From JAIRTY01 sp050257395 (GTDB lineage: Bacteria; Actinomycetota; Actinomycetes; Streptosporangiales; Streptosporangiaceae): a stretch of DNA of 36,039 nt. Shown in pieces: positions 1 to 7,988 of this stretch. How positions within the stretch are numbered: the first letter of the stretch is position 1; each line of letters opens with the position of its first letter. The DNA lies in NCBI GenBank assembly GCA_050257395.1, contig JBLMWU010000083.1, forward strand, positions 1-36,039, written 5' to 3'. The notes below the pieces were generated by a model. It made no database searches and was not told the origin of the DNA. It worked only from the letters and a program-made list of their open reading frames with translations. The translations under genes and the position numbers were made by a program.

Positions 1-328
1 CACCCTTGAAGTACCAGATGTGCGTGACCGGGGCGGCCAGCTCGATGTGGCCCATCCGCTCGCGCCGCACCTTGGCCCGGGTGACCTCCACCCCGCAGCG
101 CTCACAGATGATGCCCTTGAACCGGACCCGCTTGTACTTGCCGCAGTAGCACTCCCAGTCCCGGGTCGGGCCGAAGATCTTCTCGCAGAAGAGCCCGTCC
201 TTCTCCGGCTTCAGCGTCCGGTAGTTGATCGTTTCGGGCTTCTTGACCTCGCCGTGCGACCACTGCCTGATGTCGTCGGCGGTCGCCAGGCCGATACGCA
301 GGTCGTCGAAGAAGTTAACGTCGAGCAC
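1..328 (-). CDS. rpoC: RNA polymerase beta' subunit, N-terminal part (cut by window edge)
   Basis: Beta' is the largest subunit of RNA polymerase and works in the cytoplasm with RpoB. Only the first 109 codons are present. The reading frame begins at a GTG (328-326) preceded by an AGGGGA-type ribosome site, giving VLDVNFFDDLRIGLAT, which is the usual actinobacterial start. The N-terminal zinc-binding cysteines are visible as a CYC pair and a CERC pair flanking KRVRFKGII. The gene lies 26 nt behind rpoB on the same strand, as expected for an rpoBC operon. The identification is secure; the 3' part lies outside the window. Confidence 0.97.
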   Translation of the reverse strand, partial: MLDVNFFDDLRIGLATADDIRQWSHGEVKKPETINYRTLKPEKDGLFCEKIFGPTRDWECYCGKYKRVRFKGIICERCGVEVTRAKVRRERMGHIELAAPVTHIWYFKG

Positions 329-354
329 GTGTTGTTCCCCTGGAGTAGATCGGA

Positions 355-3300
355 TCAGACCTCTTCAACGCTGCTCGGCTCACGCCGGGACAGGTCGATG
401 CCGAGTTCCTCGGCGGCGCGGAAGACGTCCTCGTCGGTGTCGCGCATCTCGATCGCGGCGCCGTCGCTGGACAGGACCTCCACATTCAGGCAGAGCGACT
501 GCATCTCCTTGATCAGGACCTTGAAGGACTCGGGGATCCCGGGTTCCGGGATGTTCTCCCCCTTGACGATCGCTTCGTAGACCTTGACCCGGCCGAGCAC
601 GTCGTCCGACTTGATGGTCAGCAGTTCCTGCAGGGCGTAGGCGGCCCCGTAGGCCTCCAGCGCCCAGACTTCCATCTCGCCGAACCGCTGGCCGCCGAAC
701 TGCGCCTTACCGCCCAGCGGCTGCTGGGTGATCATCGAGTACGGCCCCGTGGACCGGGCGTGGATCTTGTCGTCCACCAGGTGCAGCAGCTTGAGGATGT
801 AGATGTAGCCGACCGAGATCGGGTCCTTGAAGGGCTCGCCGGTGCGGCCGTCGAACAGGGTGGCCTTCCCCCCGGCGCCGACCATCTTCTGGCCGTCCCG
901 GTTGGGCAGCGCGCTGTCGAGCAGCCCGGTGATCTCCTCCTCGCGGGCGCCGTCGAACACGGGGGTCGCCACCGGCGTCCCCGGCTCGGCAGCGTCCCGG
1001 CTGGCGGCCTTGAGCCGCTTCTTCCAGCCGGTGTCGTCGCCCTGGACCTGCCAGCCCGACTTGGCGACCCACCCGAGGTGGGTCTCCAGCACCTGGCCGA
1101 CGTTCATCCGGCCGGGCACACCGAGCGGGTTCAGGACGATGTCCACCGCGGTGCCGTCCTCCAGGAACGGCATGTCCTCGATGGGCAGGATCTTGGCGAT
1201 GACGCCCTTGTTGCCGTGCCGGCCGGCCAGCTTGTCACCATCGGTGATCTTCCGCTTGGCCGCCACGTACACGCGCACCAGCTCGTTCACGCCGGGCGGG
1301 AGCTCGTCGCCGTCCTCGCGGGTGAACACCCGGACGCCGATGACCTTGCCGGACTCCCCGTGCGGGACCTTCAGCGAGGTGTCCCGGACCTCCCGGGCCT
1401 TCTCACCGAAGATCGCGCGGAGCAGCCGCTCCTCCGGGGTGAGCTCGGTCTCGCCCTTCGGGGTGACCTTGCCGACCAGGATGTCGCCGGTGACGACCTC
1501 GGCGCCGATCCGGACGATGCCGCGGTCGTCGAGGTCCGCCAGCACCTCCTCGGAGACGTTCGGGATGTCCCGGGTGATCTCCTCCGGCCCCAGCTTGGTG
1601 TCCCGGGCGTCCACCTCGTGCTCCTCGATGTGGATCGAGGAGAGCACGTCGTCCTGGACCAGCCGCTGCGAGAGGATGATCGCGTCCTCGTAGTTGTGGC
1701 CTTCCCAGGGCATGAACGCAACCAGCAGGTTGCGGCCGAGCGCCATCTCGCCCTGGTCGGTGCAGGGGCCGTCCGCGACGACCTGGCCCTGCTCGATCCG
1801 CTGGCCCTCGCTCACCACCGGCTTCTGGTTGAAGCAGGTGCCCTGGTTGGACCGGCGGAACTTGGCCACCAGGTAGGTGTTGCGGGTGCCGTCGTCGTTG
1901 GCGACCGTGACGTAGTCGGCGCAGACCTCCTCCACCACGCCCGGCTTCTCGGCGACGATCACATCGCCCGCGTCCACCGCCGCGCGGTACTCCATGCCGG
2001 TGCCGACCAGCGGCGCCTCGCTGCGCAGCAGCGGCACCGACTGCCGCTGCATGTTGGACCCCATCAGGGCACGGTTGGCGTCGTCGTGCTCCAGGAACGG
2101 GATCATGGCCGTGGCCACCGACACCATCTGGCGCGGCGACACGTCCATGTAGTCCACGTCGTCCGGGCCGACGTAGTCGACCTCGCCGCCCTTCCGGCGG
2201 ACCAGCACCCGGCCCTCGGCGAACTCGCCGTCCGGGCCGAGCGGCGCGTTCGCCTGGGCGATGACGTGCCGGTCCTCCTCGTCCGCGGTCAGGTAGTCGA
2301 CCTGGCTGGTCACCTTGCCGCCCCGGACCTTGCGGTAGGGCGTCTCCACGAACCCGAAGGCGTTCACCCGGGCGTAGGACGACAGCGAGCCGATGAGGCC
2401 GATGTTCGGGCCTTCCGGCGTCTCGATCGGGCACATCCGGCCGTAGTGGGACGGGTGCACGTCACGCACCTCGAACCCGGCCCGCTCGCGGGACAGGCCG
2501 CCCGGGCCCAGCGCCGACAGGCGGCGCTTGTGGGTGAGGCCGGCCAGCGGGTTGGTCTGGTCCATGAACTGGGAGAGCTGGCTGGTGCCGAAGAACTCCT
2601 TGATGGATGCCACGACCGGGCGGATGTTGATCAGCGTCTGCGGCGTGATGGCCTCGACGTCCTGCGTGGTCATCCGCTCCCGGACCACCCGCTCCATCCG
2701 GGCCAGGCCCAGCCGGACCTGGTTCTGGATGAGCTCGCCCACGGTGCGCAGCCGCCGGTTGCCGAAGTGGTCGATGTCGTCGGTCTCGACCGGGATCATG
2801 ACGTCCCCGGCCTTCATCTCCTCCTCGCCCGCGTGCAGCCGGACCAGGTACTCGATGGTGGCGACGATGTCGTCCTCGGTCAGCGTGCCCTGTGCCACCG
2901 GCAGGCTGAGGCCGAGCTTCTTGTTGATCTTGTAACGGCCGACCTTGGCGAGGTCGTACCGCTTGGAGTTGAAGTACAGGTTCTCCAGCAGCGCCTGCGC
3001 GGACTCCCTGGTCGGGGGCTCACCCGGGCGGAGCTTGCGGTAGATGTCGAGCAGCGCGTCGTCCTGGCCGCTGGTGTGGTCCTTCTCCAGGGTCGCGCGC
3101 ATGGACTCGTAGCCGCCGAACCGCTCCAGGATCCGGGCCTCGTCCCAGCCGAGCGCCTTGAGCAGGACGGTCACGCCCTGCTTGCGCTTGCGGTCGATCC
3201 GGACCCCGACGCTGTCGCGCTTGTCGATCTCGAACTCGAGCCACGCGCCCCGCGAGGGGATCACCTTGCAGCTGTAGATGTCCTTGTCGGACGTCTTGTC

Positions 3301-3822
3301 CACCTGCCGGTCGAAGTACACGCCGGGCGAGCGGACGAGCTGGGAGACCACCACCCGCTCGGTGCCGTTGATGATGAAGGTGCCCTTCGGCGTCATCAGC
3401 GGGAAGTCGCCCATGAACACCGTCTGGCTCTTGATCTCACCAGTGCTGTTGTTGATGAACTCCGCCGTCACGAACATCGGGGCGGAGTAGGTCATGTCCT
3501 TGTCCTTGCACTCCTCCACGGAGTACTTGGGCGGCTCGAACCGGTGATCACGGAACGAGAGGGACATGGTGCCCGTGAAGTCCTCGATCGGGCTGATCTC
3601 CTCAAAGATCTCCTCAAGGCCCGACTGTTCCGGCACATCCTTTATGCCCGCCTGCTGGGCAGCAGCGACCCGGGCGGCCCAGCGCTCATTGCCCAGCAGC
3701 CAGTCGAACGAGTCGGTCTGCAGGGCAAGGAGGTCGGGTACCTCAAGTGGTTCTTTGAACCGGGCGAAGGAAATACGACGAGACGCGGAACTGGTGGCCG
3801 AGGCGCTGCGCGATGCTGCCAA
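355..3822 (-). CDS. rpoB: RNA polymerase beta subunit
   Basis: RpoB forms half of the RNA polymerase active-site cleft and holds the rifampicin pocket. The protein is 1,155 residues, normal for actinobacterial RpoB. It starts at a TTG (3822-3820) with GGAAGGA about 7 nt upstream; the M. tuberculosis gene also starts at TTG, as I recall. Conserved blocks seen include GPNIGLIGSL, the LGRNLLVAFMPWEGHNYEDAI block, KRKITDGDKLAGRHGNKGV and, near the C-terminus, GGKAQFGGQRFGEMEVWALEAYGA. The rifampicin cluster reads SQFMDQTNPLAGLTHKRRLS: Asp516, His526 and Ser531 (E. coli numbers) are the sensitive type, while positions 518 and 522 are Thr and Ala. The gene has its own promoter in the long gap behind rplL and is followed closely by rpoC. 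Confidence 0.98.
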   Translation of the reverse strand: MAASRSASATSSASRRISFARFKEPLEVPDLLALQTDSFDWLLGNERWAARVAAAQQAGIKDVPEQSGLEEIFEEISPIEDFTGTMSLSFRDHRFEPPKYSVEECKDKDMTYSAPMFVTAEFINNSTGEIKSQTVFMGDFPLMTPKGTFIINGTERVVVSQLVRSPGVYFDRQVDKTSDKDIYSCKVIPSRGAWLEFEIDKRDSVGVRIDRKRKQGVTVLLKALGWDEARILERFGGYESMRATLEKDHTSGQDDALLDIYRKLRPGEPPTRESAQALLENLYFNSKRYDLAKVGRYKINKKLGLSLPVAQGTLTEDDIVATIEYLVRLHAGEEEMKAGDVMIPVETDDIDHFGNRRLRTVGELIQNQVRLGLARMERVVRERMTTQDVEAITPQTLINIRPVVASIKEFFGTSQLSQFMDQTNPLAGLTHKRRLSALGPGGLSRERAGFEVRDVHPSHYGRMCPIETPEGPNIGLIGSLSSYARVNAFGFVETPYRKVRGGKVTSQVDYLTADEEDRHVIAQANAPLGPDGEFAEGRVLVRRKGGEVDYVGPDDVDYMDVSPRQMVSVATAMIPFLEHDDANRALMGSNMQRQSVPLLRSEAPLVGTGMEYRAAVDAGDVIVAEKPGVVEEVCADYVTVANDDGTRNTYLVAKFRRSNQGTCFNQKPVVSEGQRIEQGQVVADGPCTDQGEMALGRNLLVAFMPWEGHNYEDAIILSQRLVQDDVLSSIHIEEHEVDARDTKLGPEEITRDIPNVSEEVLADLDDRGIVRIGAEVVTGDILVGKVTPKGETELTPEERLLRAIFGEKAREVRDTSLKVPHGESGKVIGVRVFTREDGDELPPGVNELVRVYVAAKRKITDGDKLAGRHGNKGVIAKILPIEDMPFLEDGTAVDIVLNPLGVPGRMNVGQVLETHLGWVAKSGWQVQGDDTGWKKRLKAASRDAAEPGTPVATPVFDGAREEEITGLLDSALPNRDGQKMVGAGGKATLFDGRTGEPFKDPISVGYIYILKLLHLVDDKIHARSTGPYSMITQQPLGGKAQFGGQRFGEMEVWALEAYGAAYALQELLTIKSDDVLGRVKVYEAIVKGENIPEPGIPESFKVLIKEMQSLCLNVEVLSSDGAAIEMRDTDEDVFRAAEELGIDLSRREPSSVEEV

Positions 3823-3937
3823 CAGGGGTCCTTCCGAGCTTGTGGCGGACTTTCACCGCACGCACGCAAAACGCCCTCCGGACACGCCGCGAAGGGTTCG
3901 AGGGGGCCGAGGACGTTAGAGTGCAGCGCAAATTGGC

Positions 3938-3967
3938 AGTGTAGCCGGAGGCTACACCGCTCGTCAA
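3938..3967 (-). promoter_or_regulatory. Probable rpoBC promoter (proximal)
   Basis: On the minus strand TTGACG (3967-3962) is followed after 18 nt by TACACT (3943-3938), a good match to the vegetative sigma-factor consensus. The predicted start would give a leader of roughly 110 nt before the rpoB TTG. An 8-bp inverted repeat (3939-3946 with 3950-3957, 3-nt loop) covers the -10 hexamer and the downstream half of the spacer, so it could act as a protein site. The hexamers are seen; promoter activity is inferred. Confidence 0.65.
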
Positions 3968-4001
3968 CTGTATGCCACTGTGTGGTTCACGGTTGCTCCG
4001 C

Positions 4002-4030
4002 AGCATGGCCTGTTCTAGGCAATACGTCAA
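4002..4030 (-). promoter_or_regulatory. Possible second, upstream rpoB promoter
   Basis: A second TTGACG (4030-4025) stands 17 nt before CATGCT (4007-4002). The -35 is good but the -10 is weak. It lies about 65 nt upstream of the better promoter and could be a weaker or regulated start, or chance. Confidence 0.3.
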
Positions 4031-4207
4031 GCCCACGCGGTCTGGTCCGGGCTTCTGAGTGATGTGACGAACACCACACTTCGCTAGAGGTGTTGTTGTG
4101 CGTACCTGGGGGTAAGCCTACCAGTTCAGGCTGAGGTGAAGACTGCAGCTTGGCCGCCGGGCTGGGGGGCCGCGGCGGCAGGGTCCCGGAACGGGACCAC
4201 CCGATGA

Positions 4208-4268
4208 GCCCGGGAGGGGGTACCCGGGCCGCGGGGGGACGACGATCCCAGGCGGGGGGCGCCTGGGA
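4208..4268 (-). terminator. Two further GC-rich hairpins of the rplL-rpoB attenuator region
   Basis: Two more perfect hairpins follow the main stem in the direction of rpoB: a 9-bp stem (4246-4254 with 4260-4268, 5-nt loop) and a 7-bp stem (4208-4214 with 4223-4229, 8-nt loop). Neither has a U-tract. Together with the 14-bp stem at 4287-4320 they form a row of three structures before the rpoB promoters, which suggests partial termination between ribosomal-protein and polymerase genes. Confidence 0.5.
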
Positions 4269-4286
4269 CCGGAGCCCGCACAAGGC

Positions 4287-4320
4287 TGTGCCCGGCCGGC
4301 TGACACGCCGGCCGGGCACA
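4287..4320 (-). terminator. rplL-rpoB terminator/attenuator hairpin
   Basis: A perfect 14-bp GC-rich stem (4287-4300 with 4307-4320) with a 6-nt loop lies about 50 nt behind the rplL stop. It lacks a U-tract, as many actinobacterial terminators do. An attenuator at this point is well known in E. coli, where it lowers rpoBC transcription relative to rplJL. The same role here is inferred from position. Confidence 0.75.
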
Positions 4321-4368
4321 CGCCGTGCTGGCGGCCCTTGACGGGCCGCGGGTGCGGCTGGCCGGTCC

Positions 4369-4761
4369 CTACTTGACCGTCACCGTGGCGCCGGCGCCCT
4401 CCAGGGCGGCCTTGGCCTTGTCGGCGGCCTCCTTGTTGACCCGCTCCAGCAGCGGCTTGGGCGCCCCGTCCACCAGGTCCTTGGCCTCCTTGAGGCCCAG
4501 GCTGGTCAGGGTGCGCACCTCCTTGATGACCTGGATCTTCTTGTCGCCGGCTGCCTCGAGGATGACGTCGAACTCGTCCTTCTCCTCTTCCGCGGCCTCG
4601 GCGGCACCGCCGCCGCCCGCGGCCGGCGCGGCCGCCACCGCGACCGGGGCCGCGGCCTTGACGTCGAAGGTCTCCTCGAACTGCTTCACGAAGTCGGACA
4701 GCTCGAGGAGGGTCATCTCCTTGAACGCGTCGAGCAGTTCGTCCGTGCTGAGCTTCGCCAT
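4369..4761 (-). CDS. rplL: 50S ribosomal protein L7/L12
   Basis: L7/L12 forms the flexible ribosomal stalk that recruits GTPase translation factors. The 130-residue product has the typical three parts: an N-terminal dimerisation helix pair (about residues 1-35), an Ala/Gly-rich hinge (about 36-60), and the C-terminal domain with EFDVILEAAGDKKIQVIKEVR and GLKEAKDLVDGAPKPL. It ends in the usual VTVK. It follows rplJ after 66 nt on the same strand and is followed by the attenuator hairpins. Confidence 0.98.
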   Translation of the reverse strand: MAKLSTDELLDAFKEMTLLELSDFVKQFEETFDVKAAAPVAVAAAPAAGGGGAAEAAEEEKDEFDVILEAAGDKKIQVIKEVRTLTSLGLKEAKDLVDGAPKPLLERVNKEAADKAKAALEGAGATVTVK

Positions 4762-4827
4762 GATGCTCCGTCCTCTATCTGGTGCTTACGTCGTGGTTAC
4801 TGATGTGCTGCCGTGGCGCCGGGGCGG

Positions 4828-5439
4828 TCAGCCCTCGCCGCCCGCGTCCCCGGTCCCGGCTTCGGCTGGCGTCTCCGCCGCGGCAGGTGCGGGCCTTTCC
4901 GCGGCGGCCTCGGCCGCGCCATCGGCTTCGAGCTTCGCCTGCAGGGCCCCGGCCAGCTGCGCCATCTGGGTCGGCAGGGCGCCCATGACGGCCGCCGCCT
5001 GCGACATCGACGCCTTCATGGCGCCGGCCAGCATGGCCAGCAGGACCTCGCGCGATTCCAGGTCAGCGAGCCGGCTGATCTCCGGCGGCGTCATCGGCTT
5101 GCCGTCGATCACCCCGCCCTTGATCACCAGGGCCGGGTTGGCCTTGGCGAACTCGCGCAGTCCCTTGGCCGCCTCGACCACGTCACCCTTGACGAAGGCG
5201 ATCGCTGACGGGCCGCTCAGCAGCGCACCGAGGTCCTCCGCCACGCCCGCCTCGGTCGCGGCGATCTTGGTCAGGGTGTTCTTCACGACCGAGAACGTGG
5301 CGTGCTCGCCCAGCGCGCGGCGCAGTTCGGCGAGCTGCGCCACGGTCAGGCCGCGGTACTCGGCCAGCACGGCGCCCGAGGAGCTCTGGAAGCGCTCGGT
5401 GAGCTCAGCGACTGCAGCCGCCTTCTCTGCCCTCGCCAT
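4828..5439 (-). CDS. rplJ: 50S ribosomal protein L10
   Basis: L10 anchors L7/L12 dimers to the ribosome and in many bacteria represses its own operon by binding the mRNA leader. The chosen start ATG (5439-5437) gives MARAEKAAAVAELTERF and has AAGGGAGG 3 nt upstream. The open frame extends further up, but that part overlaps the RNA leader and lacks L10 similarity. The protein is 203 residues: the conserved core (YRGLTVAQLAELRR, FSVVKNTLTKIA, GPSAIAFV) followed by a helix for L12 binding and an Ala/Glu-rich C-terminal tail. Confidence 0.96.
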   Translation of the reverse strand: MARAEKAAAVAELTERFQSSSGAVLAEYRGLTVAQLAELRRALGEHATFSVVKNTLTKIAATEAGVAEDLGALLSGPSAIAFVKGDVVEAAKGLREFAKANPALVIKGGVIDGKPMTPPEISRLADLESREVLLAMLAGAMKASMSQAAAVMGALPTQMAQLAGALQAKLEADGAAEAAAERPAPAAAETPAEAGTGDAGGEG

Positions 5440-5650
5440 GGGCCTCCCTTCTGATGTGTTACCGGCACACCGGAGGTCCCGCAGCAACGCAAACGCCCCG
5501 GCGCAGGGCACCAGGGCGTGGACACCATCCAGCCCGGCGGGCTGGAAACGGCTGTTCAGCTCGGACACCTGCGCGGGCCGCCCGCTCTCGCGGGACCTTC
5601 GGTCGGCACCGTGCTCGCGCACGCGCCGACGGCCGACGGTCTTTGGCTCG
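5440..5650 (-). promoter_or_regulatory. L10-type leader RNA of the rplJL operon
   Basis: The roughly 210 nt before rplJ carry blocks I recall as conserved in actinobacterial rplJ leaders: GAGCCAAAGACCG near 5645-5633, GACCGAAGGTCC near 5605-5594 and GCCCGCGCAGGTG near 5583-5570. Several paired segments surround them. Such leaders bind the L10-(L12)4 complex and give autogenous control. A TACACT hexamer (5660-5655) just upstream may be the -10 of the promoter, although no good -35 stands at the right distance. The boundaries are approximate. Confidence 0.6.
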
Positions 5651-5678
5651 AATCAGTGTACCCGGGTTCGGATGTGCA

Positions 5679-5707
5679 AGGACCCCGGCCCGCCGGGCCG
5701 GGGTCCT
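5679..5707 (-). terminator. Terminator of the rplKA unit
   Basis: A perfect 13-bp stem (5679-5691 with 5695-5707) with a 3-nt loop lies 25 nt behind the rplA stop, followed on the minus strand by TTGCA. Its strength and its place before the rplJ leader suggest that rplK-rplA and rplJ-rplL are largely separate transcripts. Confidence 0.8.
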
Positions 5708-5732
5708 GCTGTGCTGCCTGCGGCGCCCGGGC

Positions 5733-6455
5733 TCAGCCCGCGGCGGCCTCCAGCTCCTCGGCCAGGCCGCGGGTCTTGGCCGGGTCCACCGGGATGCTCG
5801 GGCCCATGGTGGAGGTGATGGCGACCTTCCTCAGGTACCGGCCCTTGGCAGCGGACGGCTTGAGGCGGAGCACCTCGTCGATGGCGGCCGCGTAGTTCTC
5901 CACCAGCGCGGAGTCGGTGAACGACGCCTTGCCGATGATGAAGTGCAGGTTGCCGTGCCGGTCCACCCGGAACTCGATCTTGCCGCCCTTGATGTCGCTG
6001 ACGGCCTTGCCCACGGCCGCGGTGACCGTGCCGGTCTTCGGGTTGGGCATGAGCCCGCGCGGCCCGAGCACCCGGCCCAGCCGGCCGACCTTGCCCATCA
6101 GGTCCGGGGTGGCCACGACCGCGTCGAAGTCGAGCCAGCCGCCCTGGATCCGCTCGATCAGGTCGTCCGACCCCACGTGGTCGGCGCCCGCGGCGCGGGC
6201 TTCCTCGGCCCGGTCGCCGGTGGCGAACACCAGCACCCGGGCGGTCTTGCCGGTGCCGTGCGGCAGGTTCACGGTGCCGCGCACCATCTGGTCGGCCTTG
6301 CGGGGGTCGACGCCGAGCCGCAGCGCCACCTCGACGGTGGGGTCGAACTTGGCGGGCGACGTCTTGCGGGCCAGCGCGACCGCCTCGGCCGGGCTGTACA
6401 GCCGGGCCCGGTCGATCTGCTCGGCCCCGGCGCGATATGCCTTGCTGCGCTTCAT
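5733..6455 (-). CDS. rplA: 50S ribosomal protein L1
   Basis: L1 forms the mobile L1 stalk that handles E-site tRNA and is often a translational repressor of rplKA. The start ATG (6455-6453) gives MKRSKAYRAGAEQID and has AAGGAGA about 7 nt upstream. An in-frame upstream extension exists but is not L1-like and carries no good ribosome site. The 240-residue protein has GTVNLPHGTGK, VLGPRGLMPNPKTGTV and DRHGNLHFIIGKASF, all hallmark L1 blocks. It lies 97 nt behind rplK and is followed by a strong terminator. Confidence 0.98.
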   Translation of the reverse strand: MKRSKAYRAGAEQIDRARLYSPAEAVALARKTSPAKFDPTVEVALRLGVDPRKADQMVRGTVNLPHGTGKTARVLVFATGDRAEEARAAGADHVGSDDLIERIQGGWLDFDAVVATPDLMGKVGRLGRVLGPRGLMPNPKTGTVTAAVGKAVSDIKGGKIEFRVDRHGNLHFIIGKASFTDSALVENYAAAIDEVLRLKPSAAKGRYLRKVAITSTMGPSIPVDPAKTRGLAEELEAAAG

Positions 6456-6554
6456 GATCTGTCTCCTTGCATCCGTGCGGAGGTTGTGGTCGCCGGGCCA
6501 GCGCAGGCCCTGCCACGTGCTGCGCGGGCGCGCAGCCATCCGGATTGCCGGCAA

Positions 6555-6989
6555 TCAGCCCTGAACGGTGATTCCCATCGACCGGGCCGTGCCCGCGATG
6601 ATCTTCTCCGCCGCCTCGATGGTGGTGGCGTTCAGGTCCGGCATCTTGGTCTGCGCGATCTCGCGGACCTGCGCCGCGGTCACGGAGCCGACCTTGGTGG
6701 TGTGCGGCGTGCCGCTGCCCTTGTCCACCCCGGCGGCCTTCTTGATCAGCTCGGGCGCGGGCGGCGTCTTGGTGACGAACGAGAACGTCCGGTCCTCGTA
6801 GATGGTGATCTCGACCGGGATCACGTTGCCGCGCTGCGACTCGGTCGCCGCGTTGTACTGCTTGCAGAAGTCCATGATGTTGACGCCGTGCGGGCCGAGC
6901 GCCGTGCCGACCGGCGGCGCGGGGGTCGCCGCGCCGGCGTTCAGCTGCACCTTGACGACAGCAGCGATCTTCTTCTTCCTGGGAGCCAT
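6555..6989 (-). CDS. rplK: 50S ribosomal protein L11
   Basis: L11 binds 23S rRNA at the GTPase-associated centre and is the target region of thiopeptide antibiotics such as thiostrepton. The 144-residue product begins MAPRKKKIAAVVKVQL, contains the proline-rich GAATPAPPVGTALGPHGVNIMDF segment and ends with the GTARSMGI block of the RNA-binding domain. AAAGGA lies about 7 nt before the ATG. It follows nusG by 39 nt. A perfect 12-bp palindrome (6544-6555) touches the stop codon. Confidence 0.98.
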   Translation of the reverse strand: MAPRKKKIAAVVKVQLNAGAATPAPPVGTALGPHGVNIMDFCKQYNAATESQRGNVIPVEITIYEDRTFSFVTKTPPAPELIKKAAGVDKGSGTPHTTKVGSVTAAQVREIAQTKMPDLNATTIEAAEKIIAGTARSMGITVQG

Positions 6990-7028
6990 CTGTAGTCCTT
7001 TACCTGCCCTCAGTTCACACTCACGCGG

Positions 7029-7826
7029 TCAGATCTTGGAGACCTGATCGAAGGAAAGCTCGACCGGGGTCTCCCGGCCGAAGATCGACACCAGCACCTT
7101 GAGCTTCTGGGTGTCGGGGTTGATCTCGCTCACGCTGGCGGGCAGCGTGGCGAACGGGCCGTCCATCACCGTAACCGACTCGCCCACCTCGAAGTCCACC
7201 GTGGCCCGGGCCGGCTCGGCCTTGGCGGCCTTCTCGGCCGGCTCGGGCGCGAGCAGGCTGGCCACCTCGGCCAGGCTGAGCGGGGAGGGCCGGCTGGACA
7301 GTCCCACGAACCCGGTGACGCCCGGGGTGTTGCGGACCACGGCCCAGGACTCGTCGGTGAGGTCCATCCGGACCAGGATGTAGCCCGGCAGGACCTTCTC
7401 CGAGACCTGCTGCCGCTTGCCGCCCTTGACCTCTGTCACCTCATGGACCGGGACCTCCACCTGGAAGATGTAGTCCTCCATGTTCAGTGACTGGGTGCGG
7501 CTCTCCAGGTTGCCCTTGACGCGGTTCTCGTAGCCCGCATAGGAGTGCACCACGTACCAGTCCCCGGGCAGGCTGCGCAGCTCGGCCGTGAACGCGGCGA
7601 CGGGGTCTGCTTCCTCTTCCCCGCCGGCCTCTTCCCCGCCAGTGGCCTCCTCGCCGTCAGCGGCTTCCTCGCCGTCCGCGGCCTCGCCCGGCTCCCCCTG
7701 GGCAGCAGGCTCGCCGACGCCGCCGCTGGCCTCGCTGGCCTCGCCGTCGCTGGCCTCGCTGGCCTCGCCGTCGCTGACGACGGCATCTTCTGCCTCGCCG
7801 CCGACGTGCACTTGGGACTCAGACAC
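7029..7826 (-). CDS. nusG: Transcription termination/antitermination factor NusG
   Basis: NusG binds RNA polymerase and links it to Rho or to ribosomes. The NGN domain starts near residue 87 (GDWYVVHSYAGYENRVK) and the KOW domain near residue 205 (FEVGESVTVMDGPFATLPASV). The first 80 or so residues are an acidic, low-complexity extension built of SDGEASEA and ADGEEA-type repeats. An N-terminal acidic extension is, as I recall, common in Streptomyces-type NusG but is long here. The start is a GTG (7826-7824). The 161-nt gap to secE contains a stable hairpin. Confidence 0.96.
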   Translation of the reverse strand: MSESQVHVGGEAEDAVVSDGEASEASDGEASEASGGVGEPAAQGEPGEAADGEEAADGEEATGGEEAGGEEEADPVAAFTAELRSLPGDWYVVHSYAGYENRVKGNLESRTQSLNMEDYIFQVEVPVHEVTEVKGGKRQQVSEKVLPGYILVRMDLTDESWAVVRNTPGVTGFVGLSSRPSPLSLAEVASLLAPEPAEKAAKAEPARATVDFEVGESVTVMDGPFATLPASVSEINPDTQKLKVLVSIFGRETPVELSFDQVSKI

Positions 7827-7855
7827 GATTACTACTCTCCGCTCTTCCTGACGGC

Positions 7856-7885
7856 ACCGGCACCAGCCCTGCTGGCGATGCCGGT
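7856..7885 (-). other. Hairpin in the secE-nusG spacer
   Basis: A two-part stem lies about 30 nt before the nusG start: 7 bp (7856-7862 with 7879-7885) enclosing 5 bp (7863-7867 with 7871-7875) with a 3-nt loop and a 3-nt bulge. It could stabilise or attenuate the secE-nusG mRNA. Only the pairing is seen; the function is unknown. Confidence 0.4.
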
Positions 7886-7988
7886 CCCCCGGCCTTGCTT
7901 CGGTGTCAGCCCCGCAGTGACGATCCCCCGGCGGCGTGGCCCTCAGCCCTGCCGTCCCGCTGGCGCGCCCCCGCGCGCCGGCCGTGGC

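Noticed and set aside
760..4062. 1,100-codon open frame on the plus strand opposite rpoB
   Set aside because: It is a shadow of rpoB caused by high GC at third codon positions; it has a Leu/Val/Asp/His-rich composition and no family similarity.
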